Part shown: positions 22,922-30,740 of the stretch, piece after piece | Layout: each line of letters opens with the position of its first letter | Position numbering within the stretch: position 1 is the stretch's first letter | NCBI GenBank assembly: GCA_002478505.1 | Contig: DLOP01000096.1 | Coordinates: 1-38,462 of the forward strand | DNA: 38,462 bases | Direction of reading: 5' to 3' | Source: Lachnospiraceae bacterium UBA7481 | GTDB lineage: Bacteria > Bacillota > Clostridia > Lachnospirales > Lachnospiraceae | Made by a program: the position numbers and the translations under genes | The notes under the pieces: model-generated | Database searches by the model: none | What the model was told of the DNA's origin: nothing | Seen by the model: only the letters and a program-made list of their open reading frames with translations

Positions 22922-24220
22922 CTATATACAAAAAACTGCATACAGCGGAATCGCAAATACATTTCCATCTGTCCCGAAATTTTTTTCAGATAATCTGATT
23001 ACCTTTTTCGGTTCATACAATTTTTGAAAATGCTTCAGGCTCTTTGCGCTGACATTTTTTCCTGATTTTACTTCTATTGGTACTATTTCCCCGTTTTTCT
23101 GAATCAGGAAATCAATTTCTGCTGCAGGAGAATCATAAGTCCAGTAATAAAGCTCATATCCGGATGCCTTTAATGTTTGTGCCACGTAATTTTCTGCCAA
23201 AGCTCCTCTGTACGTATCAGATAACTGGTTTTTGGCAATATTTTCCCATAATATCCCGGTAAAAGAGGAAAGCAATCCAACATCGGACATATATAATTTG
23301 AATGCTGCTACATCCTTAAATGCTGCCAGCGGGATTTCAGCTCTTGCATTTCTGTCACAGGAAAGCACTACACCTGCAAAGACGAGCCATGCGATAGAGT
23401 CGCCAAACAAACCGGCGGTAGCTCCTTTTCTAATCAGCTTATATTAAAATTTTTTGTTTTCTTTTGCAAGCTGTGCCGGTATTGATAAAAAAGCATTTCG
23501 AATCTTAGTGCTTTCGCTATCGCATGTATACTTAGCCATATCTGCAATATATGCATTTAGTATCAGATTTTGAACCTCAGGCACATTTATGAAAGATTCT
23601 CTTTCCATATACTGATTAACGGCAGCAGGCATTCCGCCAATATATAAATACCGTTCATACCAGTATAATAATTCTTGATGGATTTCCTCCGGCATTTCCA
23701 TCATCTGCTCAAAATGCTCTTTAATCAGACTTACAAGATTCTTTTGTCCCAGCGCATTTAAAAATTCATCAAACCGTAAGGGATATAGTGTTTTGATTAT
23801 AACTTTTCCTACCGGAAAGGAATACTTTTTTCTGTTGATTGCAACTCCAAGCAGACTCCCGGCAGCCGTAATATGGTATTCCGGGGTCTCCTCACAAAAA
23901 TATTTTAAAGCTGTAAGCGCCCTCTCACATTCCTGGATTTCATCAAAAATAAGCAGAGTTTCCTCAGGAATTATCTTTTGCTCAAAATATTCTTCCAACA
24001 AACGGATTATCCGGTCGGGATTTAGTTCCCCATCAAAATAGCCGGCAACTATTTTCATTCTTTCAAAGTTGATATAAACCGTATTTTTATAATACCTGTC
24101 ACCAAATTCCCGAAGGATATAGGTTTTCCCGACCTGTCGTACTCCATATAGCAACAGCGGCATTCTGTTTTTTTGCATATTTTTCCAGGCAATAAGTTCC
24201 TGCATAATATTTCTTTCCAT
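22922..24220 (-). pseudogene. AAA-type ATP-binding protein with DUF4143 domain, interrupted by an in-frame stop (second copy)
   Basis: The N-terminal half holds Walker A GVRQVGKT, Walker B LLIFDEIQE and a TAAGSLLGVA sensor. After AKENKKF comes TAA (23446-23444). The same frame then continues YKLIRKGATAGLFGDSIAW into a typical DUF4143 C-terminus with the nuclease-like core AAEIDFLIQKNGEIVPIEVK. Only this one codon breaks an otherwise full-length gene (about 430 codons); AAA to TAA is the likely change. The start MERNIMQELI at 24220 is preferred because AAAGGA lies upstream; an earlier ATG is at 24271. Unlike the other two ATPases here, it keeps the ExK motif. Confidence 0.85.
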
Positions 24221-24312
24221 ATTACGGCTATATCCTTTCATATATATGTTCTTTAAAAATCGCTTCAACATAACAATGAATAATAAATCTTTTTAATTAT
24301 TTTAACTCCATT

Positions 24313-24341
24313 ATTATATTTTATCAATAAAAATCACTCAA
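24313..24341 (-). promoter_or_regulatory. Promoter of the second DUF4143 ATPase
   Basis: On the minus strand, -35 TTGAGT (24341-24336), 17-bp spacer and consensus -10 TATAAT (24318-24313), giving a leader of about 85 nt to the preferred start. Confidence 0.65.
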
Positions 24342-24342
24342 A

Positions 24343-24385
24343 AATGATTATTTCTTAAAAATAAATCATTTTGAAATGATTATTT
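24343..24385. promoter_or_regulatory. AATGATTATTT repeat cluster upstream of the ATPase promoter
   Basis: AATGATTATTT occurs at 24343-24353 and 24375-24385 with a 32-bp period, and an inverted near-copy (AAATAAATCATT) lies between them at 24359-24370. The cluster starts right behind the -35 of the minus-strand promoter, which suggests an operator. No known binding protein can be named. Confidence 0.4.
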
Positions 24386-24433
24386 TTCAAGAATAATTCA
24401 CTTAAAAATGACTTTTTATATGAAAGAATATTT

Positions 24434-24449
24434 TTGCGGATATCCGCAA
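24434..24449. promoter_or_regulatory. Perfect 16-bp palindrome
   Basis: TTGCGGATATCCGCAA is a perfect palindrome in otherwise AT-rich intergenic DNA. It could be an operator for a dimeric regulator. Confidence 0.45.
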
Positions 24450-24479
24450 TTTTAGTTTAAGTTGAAAAATTAAAAAATA

Positions 24480-24509
24480 CCTGCGGCTGTTATTTTTATG
24501 CATTGATAT
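24480..24509 (+). repeat. 30-bp direct repeat, copy 2
   Basis: Identical over 30 bases to 21163-21192 and in the same orientation; the flanks differ. It lies in non-coding DNA between the broken ATPase and the LytTR regulator. Confidence 0.8.
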
Positions 24510-24563
24510 ATAAGGACAGCCATCATTCAGGGCGGATATATTTTAAAGCCATATAGTAACTTG

Positions 24564-24597
24564 ATAGTCATTTAGTGTTAAAAATAGTCATTTCGTG
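24564..24597 (+). promoter_or_regulatory. Tandem LytTR-type binding sites upstream of the LytTR regulator
   Basis: ATAGTCATTTAGTG (24564-24577) and ATAGTCATTTCGTG (24584-24597) form a direct repeat with a 20-bp period. LytTR proteins such as AgrA and AlgR bind pairs of imperfect direct repeats with roughly two-turn spacing. A TAAAAT -10 candidate follows 33 bases downstream without a good -35, as expected for an activated promoter. The same 40-bp block recurs at 29520, where 31 of 40 bases match. Autoregulation is inferred. Confidence 0.6.
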
Positions 24598-24661
24598 ACA
24601 TTCCCATGGATTAAATCAAAAGTCTGCCGATAAAATATATGAGGGAAAGGTGGTATAACAG

Positions 24662-25372
24662 ATGTTAGTTGCTGTGTGTGATGACTGCGTCAAGGATAGA
24701 CAGCAAGTGCGGGAACTGATAGAACAGTATGATCAGGTAAAAGGAATCGGTATTACGGTTGAAGAATATACATCCGGCGTGGAATTATGCCGGGATATGG
24801 GAAGGCTTTCCGACTTTGCAATTATATTCATAGACATTAATATGGATCAGGTTGACGGTCTTCAGACAGTAAGGAAGATCAAAGATATCTATCAGGATCT
24901 TCCGATAGTCATTGTTACGGCATTGCTGAATTATGCATTGGAGGGATATCGCGTGGACGCTGCCCGTTTTTTGGCAAAGGAAAACTTAGAAACGACGCTG
25001 TCAGAATGTCTGGATGAGATCATAGATAAGTTGAACCGGAAAAATGAGAAGATCACCTATTCTTTTGTGGAAGGAACGATTGCCTTGGAGGTTCAGCGGA
25101 TCATCTATATTGAGACAGAGCGGCATAAGAATGTATTTTATACGGCAAATGAGGAATATGGTCTTTATAAGAAATTGGGCGAGATCGAGAAGGATCTGAT
25201 TCCCTATGGTTTCGTCCGGGTACATCAGAGCTTTTTAGTAAATATGCGGTATGTGGAGCGTATCAGCAGCTATATATGCCGCCTTACCACAGGCAAAGAG
25301 ATTTCAGTGCCAAAGTCAAGATACCAGAAGGTGAAGCAGGATTATGCGGCGTATAAGGCTGCGGTCACATAG
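24662..25372 (+). CDS. LytTR family response regulator (orphan)
   Basis: A 236-residue two-domain regulator. The N-terminal receiver domain has the acidic pair in VAVCDDCVKD, the phospho-acceptor Asp58 in IIFIDINMD, Thr/Ala in IVIVTALLNYAL and Lys in RFLAKE. The LytTR DNA-binding domain spans residues ~133-235 (IIYIETERHKNVFYT, FVRVHQSFLVNMRYV, GKEISVPKSRYQKVKQDY). LytTR regulators in Firmicutes often control peptide signalling, surface or toxin genes. No histidine kinase gene is adjacent. The SD GGGAAAGGTGG precedes the ATG, and tandem sites at 24564 suggest self-activation. Confidence 0.9.
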   Translation: MLVAVCDDCVKDRQQVRELIEQYDQVKGIGITVEEYTSGVELCRDMGRLSDFAIIFIDINMDQVDGLQTVRKIKDIYQDLPIVIVTALLNYALEGYRVDAARFLAKENLETTLSECLDEIIDKLNRKNEKITYSFVEGTIALEVQRIIYIETERHKNVFYTANEEYGLYKKLGEIEKDLIPYGFVRVHQSFLVNMRYVERISSYICRLTTGKEISVPKSRYQKVKQDYAAYKAAVT

Positions 25373-25482
25373 GACGGGTGATATAGATCGTTATCGGGTC
25401 AATGCTGCACAATAAATTTTCTGCTGTTAAGAATTTTGCAATTACCTGTAAGTGAGTAATAAATAGAAAGGGGTCAAAAAAT

Positions 25483-26142
25483 ATGAGGGTTACTAACCAG
25501 ATGTTAAATGAATCAGCAAGAAGGGCGGGTATGCCGGTAAATGGACACAGCCTGCTGGATTATGTGAATGGCGGCAACAGCAATAATATGGTCGCAGAGA
25601 AGCTGATGGCAAATAAGGGACTGAGTAAAACAGAAAAGACAAAATATGAAAAACAGGAAAAGGCGGCGGAAGAGCTTGATACAATAGCACAGAAGCTGTC
25701 CGCATCAGGAAAAGACAGTATCTGGGAAAAGGTCAAGGAATCCGGGGATACTACGGAGATTACAAAAAAGGCGCAGGAGCTGGTAGAAAAGTATAATAAG
25801 CTTTTAGAAAGCATGAAGGATACTTCCGGTGCATTGAATGAATTTTACAGGAAAAGCTTAAAAGACCTTCCGGCCCAGCATACGGAAGCTCTGGCAGAGA
25901 TCGGAATCACAATGAAGAAAGACGGCAGTCTGGAGATCGATCAGGAGAAGCTCAAGGGAGCGTCATTAGAACAACTGGAAAAAGTCTTTGGGAAAGACAG
26001 CAAGCTGACAACCAGAATTTCCTATGTTTCTTCCAGAATAGCGGACAATGCCGGCGCAAATCTGGAAAATCTGTCCGGCAGTTATCTGCCTGATGGCAAT
26101 ACAACCAGTAGTCATCTGAACAAATATGATTTCTGGGGATAA
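25483..26142 (+). CDS. Hypothetical protein, coiled-coil rich, with FliD-like C-terminal pattern
   Basis: A 219-residue soluble protein that I cannot place in a named family. It has no signal peptide or membrane segment. Helical, charged sequence runs through residues ~45-115. Residues ~138-185 (EIGITMKKDGSLEIDQEKLK, then LEQLEKVFGKDSKLTTRISY) resemble the repeat pattern near the C-terminus of flagellar cap protein FliD, and the protein ends in a short Gly/Ser/Asn-rich tail. An AGAAAGGGG SD precedes the ATG. It lies 110 bp downstream of the LytTR gene on the same strand and is probably in its operon. The style of the N-terminus and tail recalls DUF6033-type proteins, one of which lies at 29664. 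Confidence 0.6.
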   Translation: MRVTNQMLNESARRAGMPVNGHSLLDYVNGGNSNNMVAEKLMANKGLSKTEKTKYEKQEKAAEELDTIAQKLSASGKDSIWEKVKESGDTTEITKKAQELVEKYNKLLESMKDTSGALNEFYRKSLKDLPAQHTEALAEIGITMKKDGSLEIDQEKLKGASLEQLEKVFGKDSKLTTRISYVSSRIADNAGANLENLSGSYLPDGNTTSSHLNKYDFWG

Positions 26143-26179
26143 AGACGGTTGCTTTTTTGATTGCAGTGTAAAATTTTGT

Positions 26180-27373
26180 TCAATAAATAGCTTTCGCCAT
26201 TGGCTTCTTGGGAAGATACTGACTACAGATACGGTCTTCCGGCTTTTCATCAACCAGATAAAGCACCAGAAGGAAGATCCACTCTAAGGGCTTCATGCTT
26301 AGATAAACGATATCTGCAGCCCATGCATGATTGATATGTCTGGATATGGGATATCCATAGGTATCGTAAAAGGTTCTGACTGCCTTATGAAAGCGAGGTG
26401 TCTTTTCCATAATAAGCTGTTCAAAAGCATTTGCTACACAAAGTTGTCTGTTTACCACTATTTTTTCTCCTTTTCGGGTTCCATACCGGATGGGCTTTAC
26501 CAGCTTCCTATGTCCGCGCAGGGAAACAGTGCACAAATAGTGCGTATCATAGGCTACCGGCGGAGGTGCGATTTCTTTGGATAAAACCCAGTCGCTTGTT
26601 TTCGTGAACGCCAGAATAATAGCATCTGGCTGTTGTCCAAACAGGCACAGGAGCATGACCAGGATTCCCAATATGGGAAGCAGGGCAACCACTGCCGCCC
26701 AAAACAGATTGGTGCCCTTTAATAACCATAAGTTTATTTTTTGTAAAGTGGCATTTTCATAATGAATACTTTCCTGCTTCCCGGCTTTTTCCTTTACTAA
26801 TCTGACCATCAGAAGAATGGCATGTATCAGATAAAAGAAGGGCACAACGCACAGACAAAGGCAGACAATAATATCAAAACTGTCAAGATATATTTCTATT
26901 CCTTCCGGACATGCCCCGCAAAGCAGCTGGAATATCCACGCAAGGCTCAATCCACATCCTACATATATGCCTCCTAACAGAATTACCTCCAATAGGGGAG
27001 GCAGCGCCCTTCTGGTAAATTTTAAAAGAAAATAGCTGAAAAATCCCCACAGAGCAAATAGAATAATGGAAATCATGTGCTCATTGCTAAAAGGTTCATG
27101 TGCGTTCGCAATTCCATAGATGTTCAAGGGTTGCTGATAATCCGGCAGATCCCAAAAAGTATAGGCTATCGCCATTTCAATGCATCCAATGGAAAATGCA
27201 ATCACTTCAAAGATAGGTTTTTTCTTTTTCCGAACCAAAAAGATGATATCTAACACAATCAAAATAAACGGAGCCAGCAATATCATACCAAATAAAATGT
27301 AAAATGCCACATCATTACCCATTTGAAATAAAAAGTCCCAAAAGTCCCCAATAATATCCTTTATATCAACCAT
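26180..27373 (-). CDS. DUF6688 family membrane protein
   Basis: A 397-residue integral membrane protein with about six N-terminal transmembrane helices (from VAFYILFGMILLAPFILIVL to VALLPILGILVMLLCLF). A conserved cytoplasmic-looking C-terminal domain begins near residue 280: YDTHYLCTVSLRGHRKLVKP, GEKIVVNRQLCVANAFEQLI and YDTYGYPISRHINHAWAADI, ending in WIFLLVLYLVDEKPEDRI. These C-terminal blocks fit DUF6688 as I recall it. Function is unknown. It converges on the LytTR/25483 unit and is divergent from the lipoprotein gene at 27549. Confidence 0.72.
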   Translation of the reverse strand: MVDIKDIIGDFWDFLFQMGNDVAFYILFGMILLAPFILIVLDIIFLVRKKKKPIFEVIAFSIGCIEMAIAYTFWDLPDYQQPLNIYGIANAHEPFSNEHMISIILFALWGFFSYFLLKFTRRALPPLLEVILLGGIYVGCGLSLAWIFQLLCGACPEGIEIYLDSFDIIVCLCLCVVPFFYLIHAILLMVRLVKEKAGKQESIHYENATLQKINLWLLKGTNLFWAAVVALLPILGILVMLLCLFGQQPDAIILAFTKTSDWVLSKEIAPPPVAYDTHYLCTVSLRGHRKLVKPIRYGTRKGEKIVVNRQLCVANAFEQLIMEKTPRFHKAVRTFYDTYGYPISRHINHAWAADIVYLSMKPLEWIFLLVLYLVDEKPEDRICSQYLPKKPMAKAIY

Positions 27374-27548
27374 ATTTTTCTCCTCGCAAAAACTAATCTG
27401 ATTATCCGCTATTCTTGTAAAATTTTATCCAATACTATATAATGAATAAAGGTTGTCGATTATTTCGTAATCATCAATGAAAATGCTAAAAGACACCATT
27501 ATGCTAAAAAGAGGCGCTGCGCAGAAAGCAGCGCGGAAATGGGGAAAA

Positions 27549-28250
27549 ATGAAAAACAAAAGATGTAAGATTTTTTTGGGTATGATGCTTCTTCTGTTTG
27601 CCGTAGGCTGCGGTAAGAAAGAAGGTGAAACGATTTCAGATAATATGGCGCTTGGAGATACGGACAGTGTTGTTGTAGATTTCACGGGAAGTACCTCGGG
27701 GGATATGGCGGGCGCGCCGTCACAGAATGGTGTTGACGATCTTTCGGGAAGTGTTTCGCCAGATGCTTCTGCAAATATGGCAGGCGTGTCCTCCGATAGT
27801 ATTTCAGGTAACCTTTCCGGCAATGCCATGGGAGAAGACGCCCTTAATGATCCGGAAACCAGTGTGGACCAAGCGGTTAGTTCCATTTCTTCCAATGATC
27901 TTTTTTCGGGATTGGGTACACATTCTAACTGTATTTATGTTGCGAATATGAGCGGAAAGGATATTGCCGTCCTAACATTGACATTTTCCGAGGGAGAAGT
28001 GCCGGGCAGAGAAGTTCTTGGCGGGGAAGTGTTAAAGGACGGAGAACTTTTTACTTATGCGGCAACGGATATTAATGCTTTGCAGGAAGCAACCGGACTG
28101 AAGCTGACTGTGACGGCGACTGCAAAGGATGATACGGTAATGTCTTTTCCGGAGGTGCGTGTGATCAATCCGTCAGGCTGTACTGTAGTCTTAAGCCACG
28201 GGCAGTCCACCAGTGAGAATCAGGCGGGATATGAAGTGTATATTGAATAA
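27549..28250 (+). CDS. Putative lipoprotein, unknown function
   Basis: From ATG 27549 the protein starts MKNKRCKIFLGMMLLLFAVGCG, a lipoprotein signal peptide with lipobox AVGC. A ~90-residue Ser/Gly/Asp-rich linker follows, then a globular C-terminal domain from about residue 125 (SNCIYVANMSGKDIAVLTL, TYAATDINALQEATGLKLTV). No family was recognised. An in-frame ATG at 27477 would add 24 residues before the signal peptide. It is less likely because a GCGCTGC/GCAGCGC hairpin (27513-27533) and a GGGGA lie between. It is divergent from the DUF6688 gene. Confidence 0.65.
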   Translation: MKNKRCKIFLGMMLLLFAVGCGKKEGETISDNMALGDTDSVVVDFTGSTSGDMAGAPSQNGVDDLSGSVSPDASANMAGVSSDSISGNLSGNAMGEDALNDPETSVDQAVSSISSNDLFSGLGTHSNCIYVANMSGKDIAVLTLTFSEGEVPGREVLGGEVLKDGELFTYAATDINALQEATGLKLTVTATAKDDTVMSFPEVRVINPSGCTVVLSHGQSTSENQAGYEVYIE

Positions 28251-28418
28251 AGTTTATTATTAATTTATTGAATGGATAAAACAGAATACCGTCGGGATGA
28301 GGTATTTAAGATTTTTTTAATTATCTTTTATGATCTTTGAAACCATATAGTATGTGATCATGTCCTTTGATATAATAAGCCGTAAAATTACAGGTAGTGA
28401 GAAAGGTGTGGTTATTTT

Positions 28419-29048
28419 ATGGTTCGGCTGTTTATCATTGGGGTAGATTGTTTTCCGATATGGATCCTTGTGATTCCGGTAATTGTTATTTTGCAATTTT
28501 TTGTATTCAAGCAACGCAGTTTTAGCAAGTTCCTTATGGTGTTGGTTTTTGCATTTTATCTGATCGGCGTCTTTTTCGTGACAGGTATTCCTACGTTTGA
28601 TTCTTTGAGAATAGAATTTCATTTTCAATGGATTCCGCTGATCGATATTGTAAATGAGCCTGTGGGATACCTTAAAAATACAGTGTTGAATATTATTTTA
28701 TTTATGCCGATGGGATTTTTGTTGCCTGCGGTGTGGAAGGAGTACCGTTCTTTCAAAGTAACGATTTTTTCGGGCTTTGTGGCGTCATTATTGATAGAGA
28801 TATTACAGATCTTTACCTTTCGGTTGACGGATGTTGATGATCTGATTACGAATACGATAGGAACAGCCGCGGGATATTATTTATGGAAAATAGCTGCGAA
28901 GAGGATTGTGAAAAAGCCGTCTAAGGTATATGAAACAAATAAAATGTCCGGAATATATGAACCGGTCATTATTTTAGCGGTTATGTTTCTGATTCACTTT
29001 TTCTTAAAGCCTCTGGTATTAAATGCCGTATGGGATCTAGTTTTATAA
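28419..29048 (+). CDS. VanZ family membrane protein
   Basis: A 209-residue protein with about five transmembrane helices and the VanZ-like core FQWIPLIDIVN, LNIILFMPMGFLLPAVW, SGFVASLLIEILQIFTFR and TDVDDLITNTIGTAAGYYLW. VanZ-type proteins are linked to low-level glycopeptide resistance in one case, but most family members have no known role. GAAAGGTG precedes the ATG. The cupin gene follows at 16 bp, so they form one operon. Confidence 0.85.
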   Translation: MVRLFIIGVDCFPIWILVIPVIVILQFFVFKQRSFSKFLMVLVFAFYLIGVFFVTGIPTFDSLRIEFHFQWIPLIDIVNEPVGYLKNTVLNIILFMPMGFLLPAVWKEYRSFKVTIFSGFVASLLIEILQIFTFRLTDVDDLITNTIGTAAGYYLWKIAAKRIVKKPSKVYETNKMSGIYEPVIILAVMFLIHFFLKPLVLNAVWDLVL

Positions 29049-29064
29049 AAAAGGAGAATTAGCC

Positions 29065-29397
29065 ATGAAAATTGAATTTGAAAAGATTACGGAACAGGCG
29101 CACCTAAAATTTAAAGGCGGAGAAGGAAATACCAATCTGAAGATGTATGATGATGGCGATACAAAGATCATGCGGGGACGGTTAGAGCCCGGTGCATTTA
29201 TCGGACTGCATACCCATGAGGCTAACTGTGAAGTAGTCTTTATCGTGGAAGGTGAAGGCAAGGCTGTCTATGACAATGTGGAAGAGATCTTAAAAGCCGG
29301 GGACTGCCATTATTGTCCAAAGGGACACGCTCACAGTCTGATCAATAACAGCGATAAGGATCTGATCTTTTATGCGGTCGTGCCGGAGCTGCGATGA
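29065..29397 (+). CDS. Small cupin domain protein
   Basis: A 110-residue single-domain cupin. Motif 1 is GLHTHEANCEVVFIVEGEG, with His/His/Glu metal ligands, and motif 2 is AGDCHYCPKGHAHSLIN, with the third His. It folds as a beta-barrel and may bind a metal and a small ligand; enzyme or sensor roles cannot be separated. GGAG precedes the ATG. It ends the VanZ operon before a strong terminator. Confidence 0.85.
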   Translation: MKIEFEKITEQAHLKFKGGEGNTNLKMYDDGDTKIMRGRLEPGAFIGLHTHEANCEVVFIVEGEGKAVYDNVEEILKAGDCHYCPKGHAHSLINNSDKDLIFYAVVPELR

Positions 29398-29415
29398 AAT
29401 GATTGGAAGAAAAAT

Positions 29416-29441
29416 AAAAAAGGGCAGAAATGTCCTTTTTT
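29416..29441 (+). terminator. Terminator after the cupin gene
   Basis: AAAAAAGGGCA-GAAA-TGTCCTTTTTT forms a stem with a GAAA tetraloop, one G-U pair and a six-base T-run. A further 7-bp inverted repeat (AGGTTTT / AAAACCT) lies at 29461-29496. Confidence 0.85.
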
Positions 29442-29519
29442 CAATTTTCCGAAAATACAAAGGTTTTGAAAGAAAATCGTAGAATTTTTAAAACCTAAGT
29501 GTTGAGATAGAAAAGCTTT

Positions 29520-29553
29520 ATGGTCATTTTGTGCCAAAAATAGCCATTTTATG
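29520..29553 (+). promoter_or_regulatory. Tandem LytTR-type binding sites upstream of the DUF6033 gene
   Basis: ATGGTCATTTTGTG (29520-29533) and ATAGCCATTTTATG (29540-29553) repeat with the same 20-bp period as the pair at 24564-24597; the 40-base blocks agree at 31 positions. A TATATA -10 candidate lies 38 bases further on. This predicts control of the DUF6033 gene by the LytTR regulator encoded at 24662. Confidence 0.6.
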
Positions 29554-29600
29554 CAATTCGGATAAAAAAGCAGGCGCAACAGCCGAAAATTTATATAAAG

Positions 29601-29619
29601 CCGCATATTTTATATGCGG
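29601..29619 (+). other. Leader hairpin of the DUF6033 gene
   Basis: A perfect 8-bp stem CCGCATAT / ATATGCGG with a TTT loop sits in the predicted 5' leader, followed by a run AAAAAAATTTTTTT and then the AAGGAGG SD. It may stabilise the mRNA. Confidence 0.45.
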
Positions 29620-29663
29620 GTCAAGGATGGCAAAAAAATTTTTTTATCAAGGAGGATAAAAAT

Positions 29664-30617
29664 ATGAACATGGATATTGTATCAGTTAATTACCAGGGTA
29701 TTTGGGATAGGGCAAAAGAGGATTTAAAGAAAATTGAGAACAAAGGTGTTTCAAGGGCGGAAACACTTGAGGATATCAGGGAAACGGCAGGAAAATCATT
29801 TAGAACATCCGATTTGGAAAAGCTTATGGAGAAATATGACCCGAAGGCGTATGCAGAGTATAGTGAATTTTCAAAAAGCTCTAATGGAGTCAGAACTCAG
29901 GGGAATTTAGCGTATCTTTCAAATTGGATGGATAAAGTAAAAAAAGGGCTGAAGGACGGAACCATATCGTCAGACGGTACGACCGGTGTGGCAAGCACAA
30001 CAGAGTCCAAGCTTTCATCCGAGGCACAGGATTATCTGAAAAAGCTGCGCAAACAGTATGGTAATTATGACTTTTTTGTAGGGGAAGGATCCGATGATTT
30101 AAAGGCTCTTGCAAAAAGCGGAACAAAGGAATTTTCTGTAATCTTTTCCAGTGCAGAGCTGGAACGCATGGCACACGATGAGAAATATGCAAAGGAGAAA
30201 TTACAGTGTGTGGAAACCGCTGTAAAAATGTCCAAGGAAATCAATAAAAAATATGGCTTTGAGAGCGGTTACGGAAAAGACGGCGTATCAATTACGAAAA
30301 TAGGCGTTGTCTTTAATGAAGACGGTACGACAAATTTCTTCGCTGAAATGGAAAAGTCGAGTGCAAAGTCCAGAGAGCATCTTGAAAAGGTCAGAGAAGA
30401 AAAACGTGCCAAGAAGAAGGAAGATGAGAAAAGGGCGGAAAGAAAAGCGGAAAAGGAATTTGAAAGCTATTCAAAGAGTAATGCAGGAACAAAGCGCACC
30501 GATGTTCAAGCAAATAGCATGGAAGAACTCATCAAGAAAATAAAAGCGGTAGATTGGAATACAGTTAAGGCAGAAAAAACGTCAGAGAATGGCAGGAAGT
30601 TTGATTTCAGTGTTTAG
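29664..30617 (+). CDS. DUF6033 family protein
   Basis: A 317-residue soluble protein recognised as DUF6033-like from AQDYLKKLRKQYGNYDFFVG, SDDLKALAKSGTKEFSVIFS, KMSKEINKKYGFESGYGKDG and GVVFNEDGTTNFFAEMEKSS. A strongly charged coiled coil follows (residues ~235-270), with a conserved tail near NSMEELIKKIKAVDWNTVKA. No signal peptide is present. The family is largely confined to Lachnospiraceae and has no known function. Its leader carries the tandem LytTR-like sites, so it may be an effector of that regulator. A good AAGGAGG SD precedes the ATG. Confidence 0.75.
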   Translation: MNMDIVSVNYQGIWDRAKEDLKKIENKGVSRAETLEDIRETAGKSFRTSDLEKLMEKYDPKAYAEYSEFSKSSNGVRTQGNLAYLSNWMDKVKKGLKDGTISSDGTTGVASTTESKLSSEAQDYLKKLRKQYGNYDFFVGEGSDDLKALAKSGTKEFSVIFSSAELERMAHDEKYAKEKLQCVETAVKMSKEINKKYGFESGYGKDGVSITKIGVVFNEDGTTNFFAEMEKSSAKSREHLEKVREEKRAKKKEDEKRAERKAEKEFESYSKSNAGTKRTDVQANSMEELIKKIKAVDWNTVKAEKTSENGRKFDFSV

Positions 30618-30640
30618 ACTTGAATTTTTATACCATATTC

Positions 30641-30690
30641 ACCCCCTTTTTGGAATCTTGCATTTTTTTCAGAAAGGGGGTATAATATTT
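30641..30690 (+). terminator. Terminator-like hairpin after the DUF6033 gene
   Basis: Arms ACCCCCTTT (30641-30649) and AAAGGGGGT (30673-30681) are separated by 23 bases and followed by an AT-rich tail. The hairpin overlaps the promoter of the next gene, so termination and initiation may interfere. Confidence 0.5.
30658..30686 (+). promoter_or_regulatory. Promoter of the third DUF4143 ATPase
   Basis: -35 TTGCAT (30658-30663), 17-bp spacer and consensus -10 TATAAT (30681-30686). Confidence 0.7.
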
Positions 30691-30740
30691 TATTGAAAAG
30701 TTGCTATAAAACTTCGACTAAGTTTTCAATGAGGGCATCT

